From a virus: a DNA stretch of 64,000 bases. The notes below the pieces were generated by a model, which worked only from the letters and a program-made list of their open reading frames with translations, was not told where the DNA came from and did no database searches. A program made the position numbers and the translations under genes. Location: positions 62,001 through 126,000 of IMG/VR virus record IMGVR_UViG_3300028558_000791; one strand, given 5' to 3'. Of this stretch, positions 21,993 to 29,842 are shown in pieces; position 1 is the first letter of the stretch; the number at the start of each line of letters is the position of its first letter.

Positions 21993-23176
21993 AAAAGAAC
22001 GATATGGATATGTGGAAGAGCGCAGAATTTGCGGCAATGTTTTCTCAGACTGAGTTGACTGCCCATTCTATTGGGTTGGCACCGCTGTTCAAGTCCTTGG
22101 TCAATAAGACCTCCGGTCACGTCTCTGAGTATACTCATGAGGGTACCATCAAGGATGTTGAGGAAGATACGGAGAATATCGCGGAGGTTCAGGCTCACGA
22201 TAAGAGGCTTCAGAAGTACGTGGAAGACAAAGGCGGTCGCCTTATCTACCGCGAGATCAGAGGAGTTGGTGACCAAACCATCTATCTATGGAAAGATGGT
22301 ATCTTGGACCTGACCGTCTCTGGTAGCTACGTTAGCGTACAGGTCATGTCCCATGACCAGAAGTTTGTCGAAGAGATTCGAGATTACTTCAAGCCGATGT
22401 GGTTGCCTGCCGAGAAGAAAGGTCATATCTATGCTATCGTTCGCCAGGGTATGCACCTTGGTTTGAACAGCATTGGTAATGCGGGCATTCCCTTGGTGGC
22501 TGATAACTACACCAAGAAAGTGCAAGATGATTACAGATTCGCCATCAACGATTTGAACTCTGAGAGTCCATCGGGGCGCATTGTAATTATGCGAGGTCCG
22601 GCTGGAACTGGTAAGACCCACTTGATCCGTGCCATGTTGTTGCAGGTTCCTGACGCCATGTTCGTCTTGATTTCCCCCGAAGTGGTTACCAACCTAGCTG
22701 GCCCAGAGCTATTGCCATTGTTGATGAACTACCGTGGTGGTTCCACTGGACCAATCGTGTTAGTTTTGGAAGATGCGGATCGTTGCTTGGTTACCCGAGC
22801 CGATGAGAACATGAGCCTAATTCAATCTCTTTTGAACTTGGGCGATGGTATCTTGGGTTCGTTGCTAGATATTCGTATCGTGGCCACAACCAATGCCGAT
22901 GAGTTGAAGATGGAGCCAGCCATCATGCGTCCAGGTCGTTTGTCCAAGATGTTGGATGTAAATCATGTGGATTTTGAGACGGCCACAAGTATCTTTACCA
23001 GGCTATTGCCAGGTCTAGCTATGCCAGAAGTTCTAAAGAAGAATAATCCACATAATCCGTTGAAGATGACATTGGCTGAGGTGTATTCCTTGGCCCGCCA
23101 GAATGGCTGGAAAGCCTCCCCTCGTAAAGTAGAGGAAGAGAACGAAGACGAAGATGAAGACGATTGGGATGAATAA
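21989..23176 (+). CDS. AAA+ ATPase
   Basis: A 395-residue protein. The N-terminal 190 residues are unassigned; then come Walker A GPAGTGKTH (about residue 204), Walker B VLVLEDAD (about 255), sensor 1 VATTNAD and an Arg-finger-like RPGRLSKM. The C-terminus is strongly acidic (EEENEDEDEDDWDE). This is a classic-type AAA module acting as a remodelling ATPase. The partner is unknown; coupling to the RNA ligase suggests joint expression. Confidence 0.88.
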   Translation: MKKNDMDMWKSAEFAAMFSQTELTAHSIGLAPLFKSLVNKTSGHVSEYTHEGTIKDVEEDTENIAEVQAHDKRLQKYVEDKGGRLIYREIRGVGDQTIYLWKDGILDLTVSGSYVSVQVMSHDQKFVEEIRDYFKPMWLPAEKKGHIYAIVRQGMHLGLNSIGNAGIPLVADNYTKKVQDDYRFAINDLNSESPSGRIVIMRGPAGTGKTHLIRAMLLQVPDAMFVLISPEVVTNLAGPELLPLLMNYRGGSTGPIVLVLEDADRCLVTRADENMSLIQSLLNLGDGILGSLLDIRIVATTNADELKMEPAIMRPGRLSKMLDVNHVDFETATSIFTRLLPGLAMPEVLKKNNPHNPLKMTLAEVYSLARQNGWKASPRKVEEENEDEDEDDWDE

Positions 23177-23189
23177 TTAGGCATAAGGG

Positions 23190-23214
23190 GACAATCCTAT
23201 TAGATAAGATTGTC
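23190..23214 (+). promoter_or_regulatory. Hairpin next to a ribosome site
   Basis: GACAATC-(11-base loop)-GATTGTC, a perfect 7-bp stem ending directly at AGGAG (23215-23219) of the next gene. It may regulate access of ribosomes or act as a weak terminator after the ATPase gene. Confidence 0.4.
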
Positions 23215-23224
23215 AGGAGACTTT

Positions 23225-23467
23225 ATGCAATCAGGCGAACTAATCGTAACAGGAAAAGATAGGGCTACAATTCCACTAAACGGAATTCCTAGTGAGGTTA
23301 AGGTTCATTTCATACATGAACTTGATCTTACTCCTTGCAATCCACATCACAGAGACTGTTTAGAATACGAAGTCCACGTAAGTCATCATCATCACAGCAA
23401 GTTTGTGTTGTTGATTAGGTGGGAAGTATCTGGTGTCCGCGAGATTAAGTGGAAAGTTTCTTACTAA
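23225..23467 (+). CDS. His-rich small protein, tandem paralogue 1
   Basis: An 80-residue beta-rich protein starting MQSGELIVTG. It has a PCNPHHRDC segment and an SHHHHS run in the middle and ends VSGVREIKWKVSY. It is clearly homologous to the next gene. GGAGACTTT precedes the ATG. A metal-binding role is inferred from His content; function unknown. Confidence 0.7.
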   Translation: MQSGELIVTGKDRATIPLNGIPSEVKVHFIHELDLTPCNPHHRDCLEYEVHVSHHHHSKFVLLIRWEVSGVREIKWKVSY

Positions 23468-23476
23468 GGAGACTCT

Positions 23477-23764
23477 ATGCAAACTGGAACTTTAACTGTA
23501 ACTGGCGAAGGAAAGACCGAGCTACCACTACGTGGTTGGCCTCGTGAGGTAATCGTGTTTTTCAAACCAAGTCACGATCCAGTTCCTTGCGACCCACATC
23601 ACCATCACCACCATGATCATTTGTCTTTCAAAATTGAGCATGAGGATGAAGACCACAGAGATCACCATAGACCAGGTCATCATCATCATGAACGAAAGTA
23701 CTTCTTAGAAATCAAGTGGAAAGTATCTGGCGTTCGTGAAGTTGAATGGGTAGTCTTTTACTAA
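23477..23764 (+). CDS. His-rich small protein, tandem paralogue 2
   Basis: A 95-residue paralogue of the previous protein (MQTGTLTVTG at the start; VSGVREVEWVVFY at the end), with an expanded centre holding PCDPHHHHHHDH and a second run PGHHHH. About a fifth of the residues are His. Same ribosome site GGAGACTCT. Likely a tandem duplication with His-run expansion. Confidence 0.7.
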   Translation: MQTGTLTVTGEGKTELPLRGWPREVIVFFKPSHDPVPCDPHHHHHHDHLSFKIEHEDEDHRDHHRPGHHHHERKYFLEIKWKVSGVREVEWVVFY

Positions 23765-23773
23765 GGCATTGTA

Positions 23774-24739
23774 ATGAAAGTTCTTGTATACGGATGGTAT
23801 CATCAAGGCAACATCGGCGATGATCTATTTATGGATGCCTTCTGCTATTTGTTTCCCAATATTAGCTTTGAATTTACAGAGAAAATAACTGCTGACAAGC
23901 TCAAAGATATAGATGCCGTTTTCTTCGGAGGCGGCTCTTTTCTTTTAGATGCTCCTAACATTAGCAGTGACGCACTTCAGATTATGGCCACTAAGAAAGT
24001 GTTCTATCTAGGCGTAGGCATAGAGACTAACATCCATCCAACACATCAAGCGTTGCTATCTCATGCATCGTTGATTGCAACTCGTTCTTTAGAACAAGTA
24101 GAAAAAATAAAGTCATTCAATCATAACGTTAGATTTGTGCCTGATTTAGTGTATGCTTTGCAACCAAAAATAAAAGAAGCGACTCCGATTGATAAATCTG
24201 TGTTGGTTATGACTAACATATCGGTAGTTCCACATAATGCAGATCCACATTGGAAACATGCCGCTTGGGCATATTTCAAGTCAGAGTTCGGTCAATTTTT
24301 GGACTGGTTGGTAGATTCTGGTTACAAGCCACAATTATTTTCAATGTGTCAGGGAATTAATTTAGATGATAGTTGGGCCTCGGCTGAGCTGGTTAATTCT
24401 CTAAGTAAGAGAAGTCGCAATAGACTTATGATGGAAAAACCTACTGGTATTGAACAAGTATCAGAACTTATCTCCAGACATGAAATGCTTATTACCCAGC
24501 GATTTCATGGCATTGTTCTGGCCGAGATGACCAGGACGCCATACATAGCCATTCACCATCATGACAAGTTGAAGTTCAGTCAACCAAACGAAGGAACCTT
24601 CCTTTCCTACTATAATAGTTCCAAGTTGTCCTACATAAGTGCCTTTGAGAAAACAATAAAGATGAATTTCTCTGACACTCTGCCAATAGAATCAAATATC
24701 TTCAAGACTCTTGTTGAAGAGGTCGGGAGTCTTTTATGA
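23774..24739 (+). CDS. Polysaccharide pyruvyl transferase-like protein
   Basis: A 321-residue protein of the polysaccharide pyruvyl transferase fold. The start VYGWYHQGNIGDDLFMDAF carries the typical GN-x-GD motif; FFGGGSFLLD and LGVGIE follow; TQRFHGIVLAEM is the conserved R-x-H-G near residue 245. Known members add pyruvate ketals to surface sugars. With the following glycosyltransferase it could alter host or virion glycans (inference). Confidence 0.85.
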   Translation: MKVLVYGWYHQGNIGDDLFMDAFCYLFPNISFEFTEKITADKLKDIDAVFFGGGSFLLDAPNISSDALQIMATKKVFYLGVGIETNIHPTHQALLSHASLIATRSLEQVEKIKSFNHNVRFVPDLVYALQPKIKEATPIDKSVLVMTNISVVPHNADPHWKHAAWAYFKSEFGQFLDWLVDSGYKPQLFSMCQGINLDDSWASAELVNSLSKRSRNRLMMEKPTGIEQVSELISRHEMLITQRFHGIVLAEMTRTPYIAIHHHDKLKFSQPNEGTFLSYYNSSKLSYISAFEKTIKMNFSDTLPIESNIFKTLVEEVGSLL

Positions 24740-24751
24740 TGGTTGGTATAA

Positions 24752-26032
24752 ATGGCACGCTATATCGGAGTGAAGAACAATCGCATCTGCGTAGTATCGG
24801 ACAATTTATTCAATAATGCCGGGCTGGATGTAATCGAAATCCCACCTGAGTTGTCCCATGTGTCTCCTGCCGATTTATTAACCACCTGCGTTGTTATCAA
24901 TGGAAAGATAAAATGCAAGTGTTCCAAGAAACCAACTAATGAAATACGATTAGCATTAGTAGGTAATTGGAAAATGAGATGTGGAATTGCCACATACTCA
25001 GAAAACCTTTGGCCAGAAGTCGCTAAACATGTTGGCGATTTTAAACTTTTCATAGAGAAGAATGATATTACAACTGGTGATGTACATCAGTTTGGAGATC
25101 AAACATTATCAGAGGACCAAGTTGTTGCCTGCTGGAAGCGTGGCGAATCTTTGCAGCCCCTGATTCAAGAACTCAAAGATTTTGATCCAGACATCATTTG
25201 GATTCAACATGAGTTTGGTTTGTGGCCTAACGCCAGTTACTGGTTGTCCATGATGAGCCAATTGGGCGACTATCGTGTCATTGTAACCATGCATTCTGTT
25301 TTCCATCACAAAGATAAAACAATTGTCGAAGCAGCTATGCCAGAAATTGTAACTCATTTGGAAGGTGGACGAGTTCTTCTCAAAGAAGAGAAGGGTCTCA
25401 GTTCTAAAGTATACGTCATCCCACACGGCTGCTACAAGTTCGACAACCAGCGTTTGTGGAATTTCTACAAGTCCGACAAAACGTTTATGCAGTTTGGCTT
25501 CGGCTTCCGCTACAAGGGCTGGGAGAATTCTATAAGAGCCACTGCGATTCTTAAAGAGAAGTATCCTGACGTTTTCTTCACCGGGCTGTTCTCCGAATCG
25601 CCATACGCCAAGCTTGACCACCAAATCTATTACAACGAACTAATGAGTTTGGTTAGTGAGTTGGGTATTCAAGAGAACGTTGCAATTATACGTGGCTATC
25701 AGTCTGATGAAGTGTTGGATAGTTTCTTGCGTACCAACCAAGCAACTATCTTCCCATACGTCTCCCATCCACAGCACGAAGTGTTCGGGGCATCTGGAGC
25801 TGCACGCATGGCAATGTCCAGAGGATTACCAGTAGTTACATCTTCCGTCAACCATTTCTCTGATTTACCAACTATGAAGGCTGATACTCCTGAAGATATT
25901 GCTGCTGCCCTAGAAATTCTTTTCACAGTACCAAGTGCTAGAGAAAAGCAATTGCAATCTCAAATGGCCTATCTCAATGAAAACACTTGGGAAAATATCG
26001 GTTTACGTTACGCCCAGATATTCGGCGAATGA
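24752..26032 (+). CDS. Glycosyltransferase (GT4-like)
   Basis: A 426-residue protein. Residues 1-65 are an extra N-terminal segment; the GT-B fold starts at RLALVGNWKMRCGIATYSENLW. IWIQHEFGLW and VTMHSVFHH lie in the acceptor domain, and PYVSHPQHEVFGASGAARMAMSRGLPVV in the donor domain shows the E-x7-E-like GT4 signature. Donor and acceptor unknown. It is 12 bases after the pyruvyl transferase-like gene, so they are probably co-expressed. Confidence 0.85.
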   Translation: MARYIGVKNNRICVVSDNLFNNAGLDVIEIPPELSHVSPADLLTTCVVINGKIKCKCSKKPTNEIRLALVGNWKMRCGIATYSENLWPEVAKHVGDFKLFIEKNDITTGDVHQFGDQTLSEDQVVACWKRGESLQPLIQELKDFDPDIIWIQHEFGLWPNASYWLSMMSQLGDYRVIVTMHSVFHHKDKTIVEAAMPEIVTHLEGGRVLLKEEKGLSSKVYVIPHGCYKFDNQRLWNFYKSDKTFMQFGFGFRYKGWENSIRATAILKEKYPDVFFTGLFSESPYAKLDHQIYYNELMSLVSELGIQENVAIIRGYQSDEVLDSFLRTNQATIFPYVSHPQHEVFGASGAARMAMSRGLPVVTSSVNHFSDLPTMKADTPEDIAAALEILFTVPSAREKQLQSQMAYLNENTWENIGLRYAQIFGE

Positions 26033-26074
26033 AATTAACGATAAAAAACGATATGATCTATGAAATTAACGATA
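26029..26074 (+). repeat. 15-bp direct repeat before the Gly-rich protein gene
   Basis: ATGAAATTAACGATA occurs at 26029-26043 and 26060-26074, 31 bases apart. The second copy runs into TATATA (26073-26078), a -10-like element. It may be a duplicated promoter or operator for the gene at 26112. Confidence 0.55.
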
Positions 26075-26111
26075 TATAGGTGATTGACATCAATTAACCC
26101 GAGGAGAAAGC

Positions 26112-27077
26112 ATGTCAAACCCTAATTACACCTTAGAAATTATCAGCCACCACCCTAAATTCAATAACAAATCGTTGCGCAAATACTATGTGGATGGAAT
26201 TGAAACAGTAGGAGCTTGGGGCGATGAGCCCTTTGAGATCCGTTTCAAGAACAACACCTGGCAAAAAGTTCAGGTAAAGATCACACTCGATGGAACTGAT
26301 GTTCTAACTGGTAAGCCAGGTGACACTCAGGTCTCCAAAGACATGTGGGTCGTCAATGGTTACGGAACCCTATCACTCAAGGCTTGGCCAGAAACTAACA
26401 ATGGCGGAGCCGCTTTCGTTTTTACCGGCGCTGAAAAGAGCGTTGCAGTTCATACTCATGGAGACTTATCTAGCCGTGGTATCATCGCTGCCGCTGTCTT
26501 CACTGAAGGCCATGTAGAGCCAATTACATATGCACCAGCAGTATATCACCATCATCACTATGATAACATCAGACGTTGTAAGGGAATGGGTGGAGGATAC
26601 TACGGCGGTGGTACCATTATTGGTGGAGGAATCACTTATACTGCTGGCAACACTGGCAGCCTCGGCGGAACTCTGTCTTCCAATACAATCAGCCTAAATA
26701 ATGCTAGCGCGTCCTCAGCCTCTGCTAATTACTTTAGTGATGCAAGAGAGATTAGTGATAGTGATGGATTAAGTGAGGGAGCAGCTTCGTTTGACACTCT
26801 AGTATCAGTAGGTGCTGGAGAGCATGTTGATCAGAAGATCAGTTATGTAACCGGGCTAATCAAGCCTCTCTTTACTGAGACTGTTAGGGTCAAGTATCTA
26901 TGGTGGGATGATTTGACTGCCAAGCTACGTACTGAGACTCATGCTAGACCACAGCCTTCTGGATTTCCAGGTGACGATGAACGAAAGAACATTGACCTGA
27001 AATGTACTCCAAGAGTTGGAGGGAAGCAAGGATCATTTCGTCGAGTAGAACAACCACAAGTGTTTGATCGATTCTAA
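26112..27077 (+). CDS. Glycine-rich protein, possible virion component
   Basis: A 321-residue protein with a strong ribosome site (GAGGAGAAAGC). The N-terminal 110 residues look like a beta-sandwich, then a VYHHHHYD run, a Gly-rich segment (GMGGGYYGGGTIIGGG) and a Ser/Asn-rich linker, and a charged C-terminal domain. I do not recognise a family. Own promoter region and own terminator suggest high expression; a structural role is inferred. Confidence 0.65.
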   Translation: MSNPNYTLEIISHHPKFNNKSLRKYYVDGIETVGAWGDEPFEIRFKNNTWQKVQVKITLDGTDVLTGKPGDTQVSKDMWVVNGYGTLSLKAWPETNNGGAAFVFTGAEKSVAVHTHGDLSSRGIIAAAVFTEGHVEPITYAPAVYHHHHYDNIRRCKGMGGGYYGGGTIIGGGITYTAGNTGSLGGTLSSNTISLNNASASSASANYFSDAREISDSDGLSEGAASFDTLVSVGAGEHVDQKISYVTGLIKPLFTETVRVKYLWWDDLTAKLRTETHARPQPSGFPGDDERKNIDLKCTPRVGGKQGSFRRVEQPQVFDRF

Positions 27078-27085
27078 TCGACACG

Positions 27086-27109
27086 GAGATAGAAAGTTAT
27101 TTCTATCTC
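27086..27109 (+). terminator. Terminator after the Gly-rich protein gene
   Basis: GAGATAGAAA-gtta-TTTCTATCTC, a perfect 10-bp stem with a four-base loop followed by ATTTTAT. Nine bases after the stop codon. Confidence 0.8.
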
Positions 27110-27125
27110 ATTTTATGGGAGCGTC

Positions 27126-27153
27126 TTGACAGCGCATTCGTAGAAATTATGTT
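27126..27153 (+). promoter_or_regulatory. Promoter TTGACA-N16-TATGTT
   Basis: TTGACA (27126-27131), 16-base spacer, TATGTT (27148-27153), immediately after a terminator. It would transcribe the 45-residue membrane protein and perhaps the NAD cluster. Confidence 0.7.
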
Positions 27154-27172
27154 AGGGGCACGAGGTAGAACT

Positions 27173-27310
27173 ATGCTTTTTATGTGGTGCTTACTAATTG
27201 CTGTGAATGGTTATTTTGCATATGCTAACCGTAAAAATTGGTTTGCTATTGTAAGTATTGCCTGCTGTGTTTGGTCAATTTTTCAAGCCGTTCAGTGCCT
27301 GAAAAACTGA
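27173..27310 (+). CDS. Small membrane protein, 45 aa
   Basis: A 45-residue protein with two hydrophobic segments (LFMWCLLIAVNGYFAYA and WFAIVSIACCVWSIF) joined by a short basic loop NRKN, so a helical hairpin is likely. GAGGT lies ahead of the ATG and a good promoter is 20 bases upstream. Function unknown. Confidence 0.6.
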   Translation: MLFMWCLLIAVNGYFAYANRKNWFAIVSIACCVWSIFQAVQCLKN

Positions 27311-27322
27311 TAGGCATAACGA

Positions 27323-27349
27323 TATATATGTTTATGAACCCAGTGAGGG
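27323..27349 (+). promoter_or_regulatory. Promoter and leader motif of the NAD cluster, site 1
   Basis: ACGATATATATG holds a TATATA -10-like element, then CCCAGTGAGGG at 27339-27349. The second motif, a short CCC/GGG inverted repeat, is repeated ahead of the NAMPT gene (28399-28409), and both leaders then run through AATTA, an ATAC and CGGAGAGT to the ATG. Confidence 0.5.
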
Positions 27350-27382
27350 TTCTTGACAATTAGATACACGGAGAGTGTTATT

Positions 27383-28390
27383 ATGGAACAATATCAGTAT
27401 TGCGTCGTTGTTGGGCGTTTCGAGCCATTTCATCTTGCACATCATGAGCTTATTCGAGAAGCTCTGAGTTTGGCAAAGACTGCATTAGTCATTATTGGGA
27501 GCGCCCACAAGGCCCGCACCATTCAAAATCCTTGGACCGCTGTTGAGCGAGAAGCAATGATTGTTGCCGCCCTCACAGAAGAGGAAAGGGCACGAGTCAA
27601 ATTCTTCCATGTTCGCGACTACTTCTACACCAACAACCGTTGGTTGAGTGAAGTTCAGCAGCTTATTGCTGAGGCAACTGATGGAATTGAAGATGACCAG
27701 ATTTGCAACATTGGTGAGCCTGTAAACGACTTCTACTTCCCTCAGTGGAAGTATTTCAAGATGCGCAACCTAGATAGGATGCCGCATGCAACGAAGGTTC
27801 GTGATTTGTATTTCACTCACGATGCTGCATATAAGACCCATCTGGACGCTCCAGTTGCGGAAATCTTAGAAAACTTCAAAACGACTCTTGCCTTCAAGAC
27901 TTTGAAGGATGAGTATGATCATATCCGAAACTACCGCTCTTCCTGGGATGGTGCTCCCTTTCCTCCAACTTTTGTTACGATTGACTGCATTGTTATCAAG
28001 AGTGGTCACGTATTGACGGTCCGTCGAAAAGGTAGTCCTGGTCGAGGTTTGATTGCTCTTCCTGGCGGATTCTTGAACCAAAAGGAAACAATCCTTGAAG
28101 GAGCCCTTCGAGAGTTAAAGGAAGAGACTGGTATCAAGGTTTCCAAAGAGGAGCTTGAGAAGTCTATTATTGAGCAGAAAGTGTTCGACTACCCAGAGCG
28201 CTCTCTACGAGGCCGCACAATTACACATGCCTTCCTAATCAATCTAGGTCAAGGCCCACTTCCTGTCGTCAAAGGAATGGATGATGCCGACAAGGCATGG
28301 TGGATGTCACTAAGTGATTTGGCAACTAGGGAATCGGAATTCTTCGAAGACCACTTCCACATCATCACACACTTCATCAACAAATTCTAA
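27383..28390 (+). CDS. nadM: NMN adenylyltransferase-Nudix bifunctional protein
   Basis: A 335-residue two-domain protein. Residues 1-175 form a NadM-type nucleotidyltransferase (VVGRFEPFHLAHHELI, the HxxH-like nucleotide site, and SAHKARTIQNPW), which joins NMN and ATP to give NAD+. The C-terminal domain (about 195-335) carries a full Nudix box, GGFLNQKETILEGALREL-KEETG, which in related bifunctional proteins hydrolyses ADP-ribose. The ATG at 27383 is chosen for the CGGAGAG site. Followed by NAMPT and NAD synthetase, it forms an NAD+ synthesis cluster. The ADP-ribose hydrolase activity would fit the ADP-ribosylation genes elsewhere in the window. Confidence 0.93.
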   Translation: MEQYQYCVVVGRFEPFHLAHHELIREALSLAKTALVIIGSAHKARTIQNPWTAVEREAMIVAALTEEERARVKFFHVRDYFYTNNRWLSEVQQLIAEATDGIEDDQICNIGEPVNDFYFPQWKYFKMRNLDRMPHATKVRDLYFTHDAAYKTHLDAPVAEILENFKTTLAFKTLKDEYDHIRNYRSSWDGAPFPPTFVTIDCIVIKSGHVLTVRRKGSPGRGLIALPGGFLNQKETILEGALRELKEETGIKVSKEELEKSIIEQKVFDYPERSLRGRTITHAFLINLGQGPLPVVKGMDDADKAWWMSLSDLATRESEFFEDHFHIITHFINKF

Positions 28391-28398
28391 GAAAAGTT

Positions 28399-28409
28399 CC
28401 CAGTGAGGG
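28399..28409 (+). promoter_or_regulatory. Leader motif of the NAD cluster, site 2
   Basis: CCCAGTGAGGG, identical to 27339-27349, in the 47-base gap between nadM and the NAMPT gene, followed by the same AATTA-ATAC-CGGAGAGT series. A shared regulatory RNA or operator is likely. Confidence 0.5.
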
Positions 28410-28437
28410 GATTTCAAATTAATACGGAGAGTATATC

Positions 28438-29841
28438 ATGAATTACGAAGCAGAGAATTTTCTCATCGATACGGATAGTTACAAGGCCAGCCATTACCTT
28501 CAATATCCTGAAGGAACAACGAGTATGTTTAGCTACATCGAATCTCGTGGTGGTGATTACAAGAAGACGGTGTTCTTCGGCCTACAATACTACGTCAAGA
28601 AGTACCTTACTCACAGAGTGACTGTGGAAGAGGTTGAAGAGGCCAAGGAGTTCTTCGAAGCACACGGAGAGCCATTCAACTACGAAGGTTGGATGTATAT
28701 CGCTAAGGAACTTGGTGGTAAGTTGCCGGTTCGTATTCGAGCCGTTCCCGAGGGTAGCGTTGTTCCTACTCACAATATCTTAGTCAGTATCGAATCTACT
28801 GATCCCAAAGTCTTTTGGGTGGTATCCTGGATCGAAACAATGCTACTTAGGGTCTGGTATCCTATCAACGTTGCAACCAGGAGTCACAAAATTAGACAGA
28901 TCATCTCAGAAGCCTTGAGAATCTCGGCAGATGATCCGCAGGCAGAAATCAATTTCAAGCTGCACGATTTCGGAAGCAGAGGCGTTTCGTCTCAGGAATC
29001 GGCAATGATTGGTGGAGCCGCTCATTTGGTTAACTTCATGGGTTCCGATACTGTCGTTGGTGTGCGATGCGCCAACAAATTCTACAACTCTAAGATGGCT
29101 GGTTTCAGTATCCCTGCCATGGAGCACAGCTCAGTTACCTCTTGGGGCAGAGAGCACGAAGCTGATGCCTACCGCAACATGCTTCAGAAGACTGGAAAAC
29201 CGGGCGGATTAGTTGCTTGTGTAAGCGACTCTTACGATCTGTGGAATGCCTGTTCTAACCTGTGGGGCAAAGAACTGAAGGATGAAGTGATCAAGTCGGG
29301 AGCTACTGTAGTTATCCGTCCTGACTCTGGAGATCCTTCCAGTGTTGTCCTCCGCACTGCACAATTGCTTGAAGAAAAGTTTGGAGTTACTGTCAATAGC
29401 AAAGGCTTCAAGGTTCTCAACAATGTACGCATTATCCAGGGAGACGGTATCAATGAAGACTCAATTCAAGAGATCCTTAACAATTTGCTGGATCATACTT
29501 ACAGCGCCAGCAATATTGCTTTTGGTATGGGCGGCGCTCTGCTACAGCAACATAATCGCGATACACTGAAGTTCGCCATGAAGTGTAGCCACATCTATCG
29601 TACGGTAGATGGTAAGGAAGTTTCAGTGGATGTCTTCAAGGATCCTGTTACTGACCACGGTAAAGTTAGTAAGGCTGGCCGTTTGGATTTGATTCGTGAC
29701 ATGTCTGGCAATTGGTCCACTGTCACTCTTGGAGACAAAGATCATCACCTGTTGACGGTGATGGATCTTGTCTATGAGAATGGTGAGGTTCTCAAGGAAT
29801 ATACGTTTGACGAAATTAGAAACCGTGCGAAGGGAGTGTAA
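28438..29841 (+). CDS. nadV: Nicotinamide phosphoribosyltransferase
   Basis: A 467-residue NAMPT/NadV, which makes NMN from nicotinamide and PRPP, the first step of nicotinamide salvage. Family signatures are clear: DSYKASHYLQYPEGT at the start, the HDFGSRGVSSQESA loop, GSDTVVG, SMEHS-like AMEHSSVTSWG, RPDSGDP (phosphate-binding) and FGMGGALLQ. Length is close to animal and bacterial homologues. It starts 47 bases after nadM with a CGGAGAG site. With NadM it rebuilds NAD+ from the nicotinamide released by NAD-cleaving enzymes. Confidence 0.96.
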   Translation: MNYEAENFLIDTDSYKASHYLQYPEGTTSMFSYIESRGGDYKKTVFFGLQYYVKKYLTHRVTVEEVEEAKEFFEAHGEPFNYEGWMYIAKELGGKLPVRIRAVPEGSVVPTHNILVSIESTDPKVFWVVSWIETMLLRVWYPINVATRSHKIRQIISEALRISADDPQAEINFKLHDFGSRGVSSQESAMIGGAAHLVNFMGSDTVVGVRCANKFYNSKMAGFSIPAMEHSSVTSWGREHEADAYRNMLQKTGKPGGLVACVSDSYDLWNACSNLWGKELKDEVIKSGATVVIRPDSGDPSSVVLRTAQLLEEKFGVTVNSKGFKVLNNVRIIQGDGINEDSIQEILNNLLDHTYSASNIAFGMGGALLQQHNRDTLKFAMKCSHIYRTVDGKEVSVDVFKDPVTDHGKVSKAGRLDLIRDMSGNWSTVTLGDKDHHLLTVMDLVYENGEVLKEYTFDEIRNRAKGV

Positions 29842-29842
29842 C

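Noticed and set aside
26084-26089. TTGACA before the gene at 26112 as a -35 box
   Set aside because: A -10 at 16-18 bases would overlap the ribosome site and shows no match. The TATATA at 26073 is a better candidate.
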